A stretch of DNA of 39,599 nucleotides from Chitinophagaceae bacterium (GTDB lineage Bacteria > Bacteroidota > Bacteroidia > Chitinophagales > Chitinophagaceae): positions 1-39,599 of the forward strand of contig CANGMZ010000018.1 in assembly GCA_947454715.1 (NCBI GenBank), in the 5' to 3' direction. Position 1 is the first letter of the stretch. Every line of letters begins with the position of its first letter. Below, one piece after another: positions 8,478-16,337 of this stretch. The position numbers and the translations under genes are program-made. The notes beneath the pieces are model-generated. The model was not told the DNA's origin. It searched no databases and saw only the letters and a list, made by a program, of their open reading frames with translations.

Positions 8478-8503
8478 GTGTTTAAAAATTATCGTTATCT
8501 TTA
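8475..8503 (+). promoter_or_regulatory. Candidate promoter of the second T9SS gene
   Basis: TTTG (8475-8478, overlapping the ftsH terminator tail) is followed after 17 nt by TATCTTTA (8496-8503). This would leave a 5' leader of about 90 nt before the ATG at 8600. Confidence 0.45.
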
Positions 8504-8599
8504 ATCTATCATTTCTGTTCAGACCTGTTGATACAGAATTTAATACCTAAAATCGTTTTCAGAAGCTTAACAAAATATCTAAATAAATTTATCATCAAT

Positions 8600-10033
8600 A
8601 TGAAAAAGCTTCTGTTAATCCTTGTAACCCTGCTAAACACATTCATTGGTAAGTCTCAGAATTATCAATGTCTACAACCCGCCGTAAAACATTACTTTAT
8701 TAATGGCGATCACTATTTGAGAGGCGTGCGGGTAGATTCTTTTAGCATGAGCGGTGATACTACCGTTTATCATTTATATCGAACAGAACGCGGATCCTGT
8801 ATGGGCACCATGTATCTGGGGCCTTGCGACACTAATGGTGGTAGCTGGCTCGGACACAGGGTATTGCAATGTGCTGACGGTACTTTTATATTTGATAATC
8901 GCTGGGGAAATAATGTTGTCATAAAACCACAAGCAACCATTGGCGATAGCTGGACGATGTATTCAGATAGCAGTAATCTGCATTATGAAGCCAGCGTGGC
9001 TGGAATTGACACTATGACAGTTCTGGGGGTATTAGATTCGGTTAAGCGGCTTTATATTACAGCCAATGACACTACAGGTATAGTGACAACCGATTCAATT
9101 ACCGGTTTCGAAATATGGTTAAGTAAAGATCATGGGTTTGTGCAGATTTGTGACCTCTATACATTTCCTTACCATAGGGCAGATTCTGTTTACAGAGTCG
9201 GATTAGACCATTTTCTGGATGTCTGCACTCGGAATATTTACGCAGCCACTTACGAACCTGGTAGCAACAATGCCCTATTCAAAATAGTGCCACTAACACC
9301 TCCTAACGATATTGCAATGCATAATTGGAATGTAGGTGATATATTCGAACAGAGTTACTATGGTGGGTTTTGGCCCAGCCCAGCGTCGAATGGCTACTTT
9401 ATGGATAGTATTGTTTCTAAAGTTACAACAGGCCATAAAACTGTTTATGGGATATCGGGTTGGAAATCGGAAAGTGGTATACTGACTCCACGTAGCGGGA
9501 GTTTGAACTTTTATGATACAGTATTCAGTATCGTGGATAGCATAAAAATGCCTGAGGAACGCACTTTGAATAAACCATTTGTTTACTATTATCCCGCAGA
9601 CACCTCTCAATGCGTAATATCTGATGCTTTTAAAACATTTTATTACGGATATACCTATATCTGGTATAAAACAAATATTGGCCGCACATCTTATTATTCT
9701 ATGGATGAAATGGCCTACTTTTCAGACACAAGTATTAATAGCTACAAAATGGGATCCCACGTATGTGGTAATTTACCGGCACCGGTGTTTGTAGAAAATA
9801 TATCAGGGAGTTTGCCAACTATTGAATTACATCCTAACCCCGCAAAGGGTAATATTATCATTACTTCCGACCAACAGCTTGGCAGGTTAGAGGTAACCGA
9901 TTTAGTCGGCAGGATATTGTATAGCACAAACTGTAATTCACACAATCTGTCAATTGATGTAACCGCCTTCCCTTCAGGTCTTTACCTCGTCCACATCAGC
10001 AACAGCTTAGTACAACGCTTTGTAAAAGAGTAA
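8600..10033 (+). CDS. T9SS type A sorting-domain secreted protein, unknown function
   Basis: The start is set at the ATG at 8600 because it opens a clean signal peptide (MKKLLLILVTLLNTFIGKSQ). The frame extends upstream to a TTG at 8528, but that part lies in the leader. The mature protein has about 457 residues. It is rich in Asp, Tyr, Ser and Thr, with no enzyme motif I recognise and several Cys (GSCMGTMYLGPCD; VLQCADG). The last 70 residues are a type A sorting domain: IELHPNPAKGNIII, then LEVTDLVGRILYS, then FPSGLYLVHISN and the end QRFVKE. The domain directs passage through T9SS and removal or surface attachment. It is probably monocistronic. No terminator is seen after it. Confidence 0.85.
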   Translation: MKKLLLILVTLLNTFIGKSQNYQCLQPAVKHYFINGDHYLRGVRVDSFSMSGDTTVYHLYRTERGSCMGTMYLGPCDTNGGSWLGHRVLQCADGTFIFDNRWGNNVVIKPQATIGDSWTMYSDSSNLHYEASVAGIDTMTVLGVLDSVKRLYITANDTTGIVTTDSITGFEIWLSKDHGFVQICDLYTFPYHRADSVYRVGLDHFLDVCTRNIYAATYEPGSNNALFKIVPLTPPNDIAMHNWNVGDIFEQSYYGGFWPSPASNGYFMDSIVSKVTTGHKTVYGISGWKSESGILTPRSGSLNFYDTVFSIVDSIKMPEERTLNKPFVYYYPADTSQCVISDAFKTFYYGYTYIWYKTNIGRTSYYSMDEMAYFSDTSINSYKMGSHVCGNLPAPVFVENISGSLPTIELHPNPAKGNIIITSDQQLGRLEVTDLVGRILYSTNCNSHNLSIDVTAFPSGLYLVHISNSLVQRFVKE

Positions 10034-10103
10034 CCTTGTAAAAAGAATGAGTTCAAAACAATAGGCACTAAAGTCAATTTTCCCATTAATGAACAGGGAA
10101 GTA

Positions 10104-10351
10104 CTACCTCACCAATATCACATCACCCTTATATAAAAGTTTTGAATGTGCGTTATTGTTGTCTTTTATAGAAATATAATATATATAAGTACCTATCTCA
10201 CAAGCTTGATTTTTATAGTCACCCCACCAACGCTCTGAGGGGTCGTGCGCACTAAATACTAATTCGCCCCAGCGGTTGAATATGGAAAATGTATAATAAG
10301 AAAAAGAACAATCGGCGCTGAAAATAAGAGATAAAGCAATGCTTTTTTCAT
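10104..10351 (-). pseudogene. Collapsed T9SS gene: signal peptide plus out-of-frame sorting domain
   Basis: On the minus strand the ATG at 10351 opens MKKALLYLLFSAPIVLF, a typical signal-peptide start, but that frame stops after about 30 codons. One base out of register, the sequence encodes a T9SS type B (CHU_C, gliding-motility-associated) sorting domain: YTFSIFNRWGELVF, then GTYIYYISIKD, then LLYKGDVILVR with a stop at 10104. About 25 residues of the domain's usual N-terminus (the PNGDGLND part) and all of the mature protein are missing. The simplest reading is an internal deletion that joined the two ends out of frame near 10310. A -7 box TATTTTTG lies at 10374-10381, so the promoter may survive. 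The rest of the 10034-10513 gap holds nothing else I can support apart from the rfbF -7 box. Confidence 0.7.
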
Positions 10352-10373
10352 AAAATAGGATATAGATATCTCT

Positions 10374-10381
10374 CAAAAATA
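10374..10381 (-). promoter_or_regulatory. -7 box of the collapsed T9SS gene
   Basis: TATTTTTG on the minus strand is an exact TAnnTTTG match 22 nt before the ATG at 10351. A TTTG occurs upstream but with only 13 nt spacing. Confidence 0.4.
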
Positions 10382-10500
10382 CTAAAAAATTACACAAATT
10401 GTATATACCTAACCATATCTAGCTAAACACCTCAATCCCCTCTCCCACACTTTTTTACATTAATTAACCCTATAAGTTTTTAGGGTGTTGTAGCATTGTA

Positions 10501-10508
10501 TATATTTG
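10501..10508 (+). promoter_or_regulatory. -7 box of rfbF, leaderless start
   Basis: TATATTTG is an exact match ending 5 nt before the ATG at 10514. A T-rich -33-like stretch (TTTA) lies about 18 nt upstream. The mRNA is predicted to start at or next to the ATG. Confidence 0.5.
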
Positions 10509-10513
10509 TTGTT

Positions 10514-11287
10514 ATGAAGGTAGTCATATTTGCAGGCGGCAGGGGTACCCGTATATCGGAAGAGTCTTCTTTGAGGCCAAAACCCATGATTGAAATAGGC
10601 GGAAAACCTATTTTGTGGCATATAATGAAAATATATGCAGCCTATGGTCATACGGAGTTTATCGTATGTCTGGGTTATAAAGCATGGATGATCAAGGAAT
10701 ATTTCGCTAATTATTTCCTACATAATGCAGATATCACTGTTGATTTGGCCAATAACTCAATTGAGGTACACCGCAATTCAGCAGAACCTTTCAAAATATC
10801 GCTCATAGATACCGGCCTCGATACTATGACTGCCGGAAGGCTCAAAAGGGTATTACCTTATGTAGGTAATGAAACCTTTATGCTTACTTATGGCGATGGT
10901 GTTTGTAATGTAAACCTCGACGACCTGCTCAAATACCACAAAGAGAGTGGTAAAATATGTACTATGACAGCCATTCAGGCAACTAGCCGTTTTGGCGTTA
11001 TAGAAATGCAGGAAGACGGAACAATTGATAGTTTTGAAGAAAAACCGGCTGATTCAGGTACTTGGATCAATGGTGGTTTCTTTGTTATAGAGCCTGAAAT
11101 TGCCAAATATCTGCATAACGATGCTGATGATGTGATGTGGGAAAGACAACCAATGGACGACCTGGCACGCGACAAACAAATTGGTGCATACAAACACCAC
11201 GCGTTCTGGAAGTGTATGGACACATTGAGAGATAAAGAAGAATTAGAGAACCTTTGGCAAACAGATCCCTTATGGAAAAAGTGGTAA
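10514..11287 (+). CDS. rfbF: Glucose-1-phosphate cytidylyltransferase
   Basis: The enzyme makes CDP-glucose from CTP and glucose-1-phosphate, the first step to CDP-6-deoxyhexoses. The 257 residues begin MKVVIFAGGRGTRISEES, with the nucleotide-binding GGRGTR (8-13) and LRPKPM (Lys23). GDGVCNVNLDDLL and INGGFFVIEPE are further family stretches. The ATG at 10514 is used because the upstream TTG at 10496 would lie ahead of the -7 box. It is the first gene of an operon and overlaps rfbG by 16 bp. The product probably feeds a surface polysaccharide or glycoprotein glycan. Confidence 0.93.
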   Translation: MKVVIFAGGRGTRISEESSLRPKPMIEIGGKPILWHIMKIYAAYGHTEFIVCLGYKAWMIKEYFANYFLHNADITVDLANNSIEVHRNSAEPFKISLIDTGLDTMTAGRLKRVLPYVGNETFMLTYGDGVCNVNLDDLLKYHKESGKICTMTAIQATSRFGVIEMQEDGTIDSFEEKPADSGTWINGGFFVIEPEIAKYLHNDADDVMWERQPMDDLARDKQIGAYKHHAFWKCMDTLRDKEELENLWQTDPLWKKW

Positions 11288-12360
11288 CAACAGAATATCT
11301 GAGGTCTATATTTAACGGCAAACGTGTATTTCTAACAGGTCATACCGGCTTTAAGGGGGCATGGATGTTGCAGATACTGCACGCTCTTGGCGCAAAAGTT
11401 AAAGGTTACTCATTAGCTACAGAAAAAACCGGCGACCTTTATAACCTTATTGATGGTGACAAACTTTGCTATTCATCAATCATTGCCGATATATGTGACC
11501 AAAATAAACTCAATACAGAGTTAGTAAGGTTCGAACCGCATTTTGTGTTTCACTTTGCAGCACAACCGTTGGTAAGGCGCGGTTACAGTCAGCCTGCATA
11601 TACCTTCTTGGTCAATGCACAAGGCACAGCCCATGTACTCGATGCTATGCGCTTGATGGCAACTCCGTGCGTTGGGGTTATGATTACAACAGATAAAGTA
11701 TACGACAACCCTGAGCGTGGCTTACCTTTTAAAGAAGATGACAAACTAGGTGGTTACGACCCCTATTCTGCAAGTAAAGCTGCTGCTGAAGTAGTTATAG
11801 ACTCTTATCGTCGTTCTTTTTTCAATCCTGCCGATTATACCCATCATGCTAAATCTATTGCATCGGCTCGTGCCGGCAATGTAATAGGTGGTGGCGATTA
11901 TTCCGATGATCGTATTGTACCCGATATTGTACGTGCTATTTCATTCGGAGAAACCGTTAGCTTACGTAACCCTAACTCTATTCGCCCTTGGCAGCATGTA
12001 CTGGAACCATTGGCAGGTTACCTCATGCTGGCAGCTAAAATGAGCGAATCGCCTAAACAATTCAACACGGCATATAACATGGGCCCTAACCCCGATGATA
12101 TGCTCACTGTTGAGGAGCTGACGCGCATTTTCGTAGAAAGCTACGGGCACGGCAGTTATAAATCATTAGCTGAAGAAGGTGCACCGCACGAAGCGAAACT
12201 GTTGCTACTCGATAGCAGCAAGGTAGCCAACGAAATAGGCTGGATTCCTAAATTAGATGCCCGCACTGCCATAGAATGGACTGCACAATGGTATGCCGAT
12301 AAAGGCACACCGGCATACGACAAATGCCTGCAACAGATTAAAAGGTATTTTGGCGAATAA
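11272..12360 (+). CDS. rfbG: CDP-glucose 4,6-dehydratase
   Basis: This NAD-dependent short-chain dehydrogenase/epimerase-fold enzyme converts CDP-glucose to CDP-4-keto-6-deoxyglucose. The 362 residues carry the Rossmann motif TGHTGFKG (22-29), HFAAQPLVRRGY, the active-site region MITTDKVYDN and catalytic Tyr165-x3-Lys169 (YSASK). IRPWQHVLEPLAGY is typical of this subfamily. The ATG at 11272, inside the end of rfbF, gives MEKVVTTEYLRSIFNGKRVF and fits the family. The frame also has a TTG at 11254. Overlap with rfbF suggests translational coupling. No rfbH dehydrase follows. Confidence 0.93.
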   Translation: MEKVVTTEYLRSIFNGKRVFLTGHTGFKGAWMLQILHALGAKVKGYSLATEKTGDLYNLIDGDKLCYSSIIADICDQNKLNTELVRFEPHFVFHFAAQPLVRRGYSQPAYTFLVNAQGTAHVLDAMRLMATPCVGVMITTDKVYDNPERGLPFKEDDKLGGYDPYSASKAAAEVVIDSYRRSFFNPADYTHHAKSIASARAGNVIGGGDYSDDRIVPDIVRAISFGETVSLRNPNSIRPWQHVLEPLAGYLMLAAKMSESPKQFNTAYNMGPNPDDMLTVEELTRIFVESYGHGSYKSLAEEGAPHEAKLLLLDSSKVANEIGWIPKLDARTAIEWTAQWYADKGTPAYDKCLQQIKRYFGE

Positions 12361-12382
12361 CAACAACAATTAATACTAACCG

Positions 12383-12919
12383 ATGAATTTTGAACCTGCA
12401 CCGCTCAACGGAGCTTTTGTAATTACATTGCCTGCCCCGGCAGACAATCGCGGTCTGTTTGTAAAAACATTCCACTACACTACACTACAGAGTGCAGGCA
12501 TTCATTTTGAACTCAAAGAAAGCTACTTCTCCATATCTAAAAAAGATGTTATAAGGGGTATGCACTTCCAAACACCACCGCACCAACATAGCAAAATTGT
12601 CTTTTGCCCACAGGGCGCCATACTCGATGTTATTGTCGATTTGCGTAAAAACTCACCAACTTATGGACAGTTTTTTGCGCAGGAATTATCTATAGACAAT
12701 CACAAAGCATTGTTTATTCCGGAAGGTTTTGCACATGGCTTTAAGTCACTTACAGAAGGTGCTATGACCTATTATCTTGTATCTTCAGAATACAGCAAAC
12801 CAAATGATACAGGTATCAGATACGACAGCATTGGTATGAACTGGCAGGTGGCCGCCCCTATTCTTTCAGAACGCGACCTATCTTTTATTAGTCTTTCAGA
12901 CTTCAACAGCCCTTTTTAA
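12383..12919 (+). CDS. rfbC: Nucleotide-sugar 3,5-epimerase (RmlC-like cupin)
   Basis: The 178-residue protein is a complete RmlC-type cupin: DNRG (21-24), DVIRGMHFQ with His61, HQH (67-69), VDLRKNSPTYG, FIPEGFAHGF (111-120) and a catalytic-region Tyr near 137 (SSEYSKP). RmlC enzymes epimerise C3 and C5 of a 4-keto-6-deoxy sugar nucleotide. Because it follows rfbF and rfbG by 22 bp, with no rml genes in sight, its substrate here is probably CDP-4-keto-6-deoxyglucose and not the dTDP compound. That substrate assignment is inference. No reductase completes the pathway within this window. Confidence 0.85.
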   Translation: MNFEPAPLNGAFVITLPAPADNRGLFVKTFHYTTLQSAGIHFELKESYFSISKKDVIRGMHFQTPPHQHSKIVFCPQGAILDVIVDLRKNSPTYGQFFAQELSIDNHKALFIPEGFAHGFKSLTEGAMTYYLVSSEYSKPNDTGIRYDSIGMNWQVAAPILSERDLSFISLSDFNSPF

Positions 12920-12926
12920 TACTTAC

Positions 12927-13454
12927 CTATTTCACCTTGAAATAGAACTCTTTGGCAAGTACCATCAAATCAGTATGATCACAGTTAGTCAGGTAGTAAC
13001 ATTGCAGTTTATATTTACCCCTGTGCTTAAAATTAAAAAACGCAGCCAAGTGGCAACCTACAGTATAATGCCCCTTTGGCGGTAATACTATTGCTTGAGT
13101 TGCTCCTGCTATAAATTGATTTCCCTTAATCTGTTGCGTGTAGGCTTTACCTTTCCGCTTGAACAATTTCATATAAATGAAATTATCCCGCTTACCATTT
13201 ATATCATTCACTCTATCCGCATTCAAAAACAAATCACTGCAATAGAAAGTATCTGTATTACTGCGATTGTTTACAGTAACCCAATAACCCGAAGCATCGA
13301 TATGCCGCTTTACATCCTTTAATATAATAACTGAATCTTGCATGTGTAGATTCACCACTACATTACAATTACAAGGTCGCATAGGTAACTGCGCCAATAC
13401 AGGTTGTATAAAAGCAAACAAAACAATAATAAATAAAACATGTAATTTATTCAT
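12927..13454 (-). CDS. Exported hypothetical protein, Cys-containing
   Basis: The start at 13454 opens a signal peptide (MNKLHVLFIIVLFAFIQPVLAQ). The frame extends further upstream but without a better start. The mature part has about 153 residues, is mostly predicted beta strand, and has several Cys (RPCNCNV; TFYCSD; VGCHLAAF; LQCYYLTNCD). The number and spacing of Cys suggest disulfides in the periplasm or outside. I do not recognise the family. An exact -7 box (TAATTTTG on the minus strand, 13502-13509) lies about 48 nt upstream. It converges with the rfb operon, with only 7 bp between stops and no terminator. Confidence 0.7.
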   Translation of the reverse strand: MNKLHVLFIIVLFAFIQPVLAQLPMRPCNCNVVVNLHMQDSVIILKDVKRHIDASGYWVTVNNRSNTDTFYCSDLFLNADRVNDINGKRDNFIYMKLFKRKGKAYTQQIKGNQFIAGATQAIVLPPKGHYTVGCHLAAFFNFKHRGKYKLQCYYLTNCDHTDLMVLAKEFYFKVK

Positions 13455-13563
13455 AAAATTAATCCTGACAGAAGAAATAAGCCATTGATTGTTCAAAATA
13501 ACAAAATTAACCCCACAACTAATATTACAGGTAGAAAGCAAGACTTATATGAAGCAAGCTTTT

Positions 13564-13606
13564 TGCGAATTAAGCATAAAAGTCATTTTTTTTTGCTTAA
13601 TTCGCA
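13564..13606. repeat. 13-bp perfect inverted repeat upstream of gmk
   Basis: TGCGAATTAAGCA (13564-13576) and TGCTTAATTCGCA (13594-13606) are exact reverse complements separated by 17 bp that include a T9 run. G-U and A-U pairs can lengthen the stem outward by about four. It is not followed by a T tract on either strand, so it is not a standard terminator. It lies 17 bp before the chosen gmk start. Confidence 0.85.
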
Positions 13607-13623
13607 GGAAATCATTCCAAACC

Positions 13624-14193
13624 TTGGCTACAGGTAAAATCATCGTCATTACGGCGCCATCCGGCTCCGGTAAAACTACATTGGTAAAAAGGTTACTTAC
13701 CTCTTGCAATCACCTTGCATTCTCTATATCTGCTTGCACCCGTCAGCCTCGCGCCGGTGAAGTGCATGGTAAAGATTACTATTTCTATTCTGAAGACGAA
13801 TTCAAACAACTCATTGCAGAAGATGCATTTATAGAGTGGGAAATGGTATATACAGGTAAATATTATGGGACACTAAAAAGTGAGTTACAACGTATTTGGG
13901 ACAATGGGCAATCGCCACTGGTAGACATTGATGTGCAAGGTGCACTGGCTATCAAAAGCAAATTTCCGGAAATTGCACGTACCATATTTATTGAAGCACC
14001 TTCTATCGAAGAACTTAGAAAAAGACTGATATCAAGAGGTACGGAAACACCGCAAACACTTGAAGAAAGAATTGAAAAGGCGGAAGATGAATTAAAATAT
14101 GCCCCTAAATTTGAAAAAATCATCATCAATGAAAACCTTGACAGAGCAACACAAGAACTGATTGATGTTGTTGACGAGTTCACAACATGCTGA
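13624..14193 (+). CDS. gmk: Guanylate kinase
   Basis: The enzyme phosphorylates GMP/dGMP to GDP/dGDP with ATP. The domain is complete: P-loop TAPSGSGKTT (10-19), the GMP-binding region STRQPR-like CTRQPRAGEVHGKDYYF, then EWEMVYTGKYYGT, VDIDVQGAL and the lid region with RLISRGTETPQTLEER. I place the start at TTG 13624 (MATGKIIVITAPSG), which gives 189 residues, the usual length. The ATG at 13549 would add a 25-residue tail encoded across the perfect inverted repeat, which is unlike the family. A membrane glycosyltransferase follows 43 bp downstream with its own -7 box, so they may be separate transcripts. Confidence 0.92.
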   Translation: MATGKIIVITAPSGSGKTTLVKRLLTSCNHLAFSISACTRQPRAGEVHGKDYYFYSEDEFKQLIAEDAFIEWEMVYTGKYYGTLKSELQRIWDNGQSPLVDIDVQGALAIKSKFPEIARTIFIEAPSIEELRKRLISRGTETPQTLEERIEKAEDELKYAPKFEKIIINENLDRATQELIDVVDEFTTC

Positions 14194-14211
14194 TCGACAA
14201 GTATAAATAAC

Positions 14212-14219
14212 TACTTTTG
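14212..14219 (+). promoter_or_regulatory. -7 box of the TPR glycosyltransferase gene
   Basis: TACTTTTG is an exact TAnnTTTG match 17 nt before the ATG at 14237. No clear -33 TTTG is visible. Confidence 0.4.
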
Positions 14220-14236
14220 AGTATCATATTACTAAC

Positions 14237-16336
14237 ATGGCCAAGAAGCAAAAAAATAATCCACCGGCAGAAGTAAAAATAACTGCTGAACCGGTAGTAG
14301 CAGCACCCGCACAGCAGGCGCCTGCAGCTCCAAGATCTTTTTCGTTATATGACTTTAATGTTCAAGCCATCCTTGTGGCTCTTTTGGCATTTATATTTTA
14401 CATCAACACCTGGTCAAATGAGTTTGCTCATGACGATGGAATTGTAATTGTAAAGAATGAATATGTGCGCGAAGGTTTTGCAGGCTTAGGCAGCATCTTC
14501 ACTGAAGATGCCTACGCCAGTTATTATCGCCAACTAAATACTGTTAACCAGCTTTCAGGAGGTCGTTACAGACCATTGTCTATTGCCACATTTGCTATCG
14601 AACAACAGTTCTTTGGTGCAGTATCAAAAGACAAAGTAGATAGCTTATTGCAGCAAAACATATCTTATGGCATTCGTGGTCCTGCAGAAAAGAAATTGGT
14701 CAGCGAAATGCATGTCAGGCACGTAATCAATGTGCTGTGGTACATGGCTTTGGCTGTTGTTCTACTTTACTTCTTACGCTATATTGTATTCAAAAACAAT
14801 GAGTTAATGGCATTAGTAGCCACAGCATTATTTGTTATTCACCCTATCCATACTGAGGTTGTAGCCAATGTAAAAAGCCGAGATGAAATCATGTCGCTGC
14901 TCTTTATCTGCCTTACTTTCATCTTCGCGTTCAAGTATGAGGAACAAAAAAAAATGGGCTTTTTGGCAGGTGCATTAAGTTGCTTCTTCCTTGCCTTCCT
15001 TTCTAAAGAGTATGCAATTACATTAGTCGCGCTCCTTCCTTTGTCGTTCTTCCTGTTTAAAGATTACCCGATTGCTAAGAGCATTAAGGTGGCTATACCT
15101 TACTATGCAGTAGTAGTAATTTACATATTTATTCGTATTAAAATGGCCATCCATGTGGCAGGTATTGATGAAACAGCCAACCTTAGCATCCCCGATATTA
15201 TTGAAACTGTGAAAGCTACCGGGCAAAATGCAGATAAAGAAGTACTCAATAACCCGTACTACTTCGCTACACATCCGCAAAAAATAGCTACTGAAATAGC
15301 TACATCACTCAACTATATCAAGCTTTTGATATGGCCCGATCCGCTTTCTGCAGATTATTCATACAACAGCATTCCGTATAAAAATTTCGGAGATTGGCAG
15401 GTATTGTTGTCTATGTTAGTGCATGGTCTCCTACTGGCAGGTATGTTTGTATTTAGCTTCGTAAAGAAACAATACAAGATATTCGGTTTTGCACTGGCTT
15501 TTTATATGTTGCATTTATTGCTGGTCAACAACCTTATATTCAATATCGGTGCAACAATGGGTGAACGTCTTATTTTCCACTCTTCTGTCGGTTTCTCTAT
15601 AATAGTGGCATATTTCCTCGTAAAGGGTGCAGAGCGCATTCAACCGATAGCTACTTCAAGAATAGCATTAACAGCAGTAGTTGGTATCATGGTTGTATTG
15701 TGCGGTTTTAAAACCATCTCCCGTAATGGTGACTGGAAAAATGATAAATCACTGTTCTTTCAAGACATTAAAACTGTACCTAATAGCGTATTGGTAAATG
15801 GTAATGTGGCAGCAGCACTCATCACTATGTCAGATTACGAAAAGAACGACACACTCAAAAACAACTACCTGCACAGGTCTATTGGTCTGCTCAACAAAGC
15901 AATAACAGTTCATCCTAAATTTGTTGCCGGTTATCTGAACAGAGGTATCGCTTATTACAAACTGGGTATACTGGATAGTGCAAAAATGTGCTTGGATAGC
16001 GTTAGAGCCAACTACCCTAACTACCCTACATTGAAAACACTCTACACTCTTCTGGGAGATTACCACATGAAGAATGGCTGGAATAACTATGGTCGTTTCG
16101 GGAAATACCCTGAAGCCATCAATGAATTCAAAATAGGTATCAGTATTGACTCTACTAATTCTGAATTGTGGTACAACCTGGGTGGTGCATACTTCTCAAA
16201 CAAACAACCGAAAGAAGCTATAGAGGCATGGCAAATGACATTGAAACTAAACCCTAATCATGCGCAAGCCAAACAAGGTATGAATGCAGCTTATGGCATG
16301 TTACAGCCTGCAGTACAAATGCCGAAACAGAAATAA
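14237..16336 (+). CDS. GT-C membrane glycosyltransferase with C-terminal TPRs (TMTC-like)
   Basis: The 699-residue inner-membrane protein starts with a Pro/Ala-rich cytoplasmic tail of about 35 residues and then a first helix (about 43-58). An acidic pair follows in the first outer loop, HDDG (65-68), the catalytic hallmark of GT-C enzymes. VIHPIHTEVVANVKSRDEIMS (about 200-220) is the pattern seen in TMTC/DUF1736 proteins. About ten more helices follow. The last 150 residues hold TPR units (for example AGYLNRGIAYYKLGILDSA and WYNLGGAYFSNKQPKEAIEA). These proteins move a sugar from a lipid carrier to protein or glycan outside the membrane. Donor and acceptor here are unknown. One base separates it from the next gene, another multi-span transferase. 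Confidence 0.85.
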   Translation: MAKKQKNNPPAEVKITAEPVVAAPAQQAPAAPRSFSLYDFNVQAILVALLAFIFYINTWSNEFAHDDGIVIVKNEYVREGFAGLGSIFTEDAYASYYRQLNTVNQLSGGRYRPLSIATFAIEQQFFGAVSKDKVDSLLQQNISYGIRGPAEKKLVSEMHVRHVINVLWYMALAVVLLYFLRYIVFKNNELMALVATALFVIHPIHTEVVANVKSRDEIMSLLFICLTFIFAFKYEEQKKMGFLAGALSCFFLAFLSKEYAITLVALLPLSFFLFKDYPIAKSIKVAIPYYAVVVIYIFIRIKMAIHVAGIDETANLSIPDIIETVKATGQNADKEVLNNPYYFATHPQKIATEIATSLNYIKLLIWPDPLSADYSYNSIPYKNFGDWQVLLSMLVHGLLLAGMFVFSFVKKQYKIFGFALAFYMLHLLLVNNLIFNIGATMGERLIFHSSVGFSIIVAYFLVKGAERIQPIATSRIALTAVVGIMVVLCGFKTISRNGDWKNDKSLFFQDIKTVPNSVLVNGNVAAALITMSDYEKNDTLKNNYLHRSIGLLNKAITVHPKFVAGYLNRGIAYYKLGILDSAKMCLDSVRANYPNYPTLKTLYTLLGDYHMKNGWNNYGRFGKYPEAINEFKIGISIDSTNSELWYNLGGAYFSNKQPKEAIEAWQMTLKLNPNHAQAKQGMNAAYGMLQPAVQMPKQK

Positions 16337-16337
16337 C

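Noticed and set aside
10104-10397. The minus-strand 97-codon frame as an intact small gene
   Set aside because: Its N-terminal part is the signal peptide read in the wrong frame and it lies across the -7 box. Only the last 65 residues match a sorting domain.
13564-13606. The gmk-upstream inverted repeat as an intrinsic terminator
   Set aside because: Neither strand has a U tract after the stem. The T9 run is inside the loop, and no plus-strand gene ends just before it.
13549-13623. ATG at 13549 as the gmk start
   Set aside because: The added 25 residues are encoded across a perfect inverted repeat and do not occur in guanylate kinases. TTG at 13624 gives the normal length.
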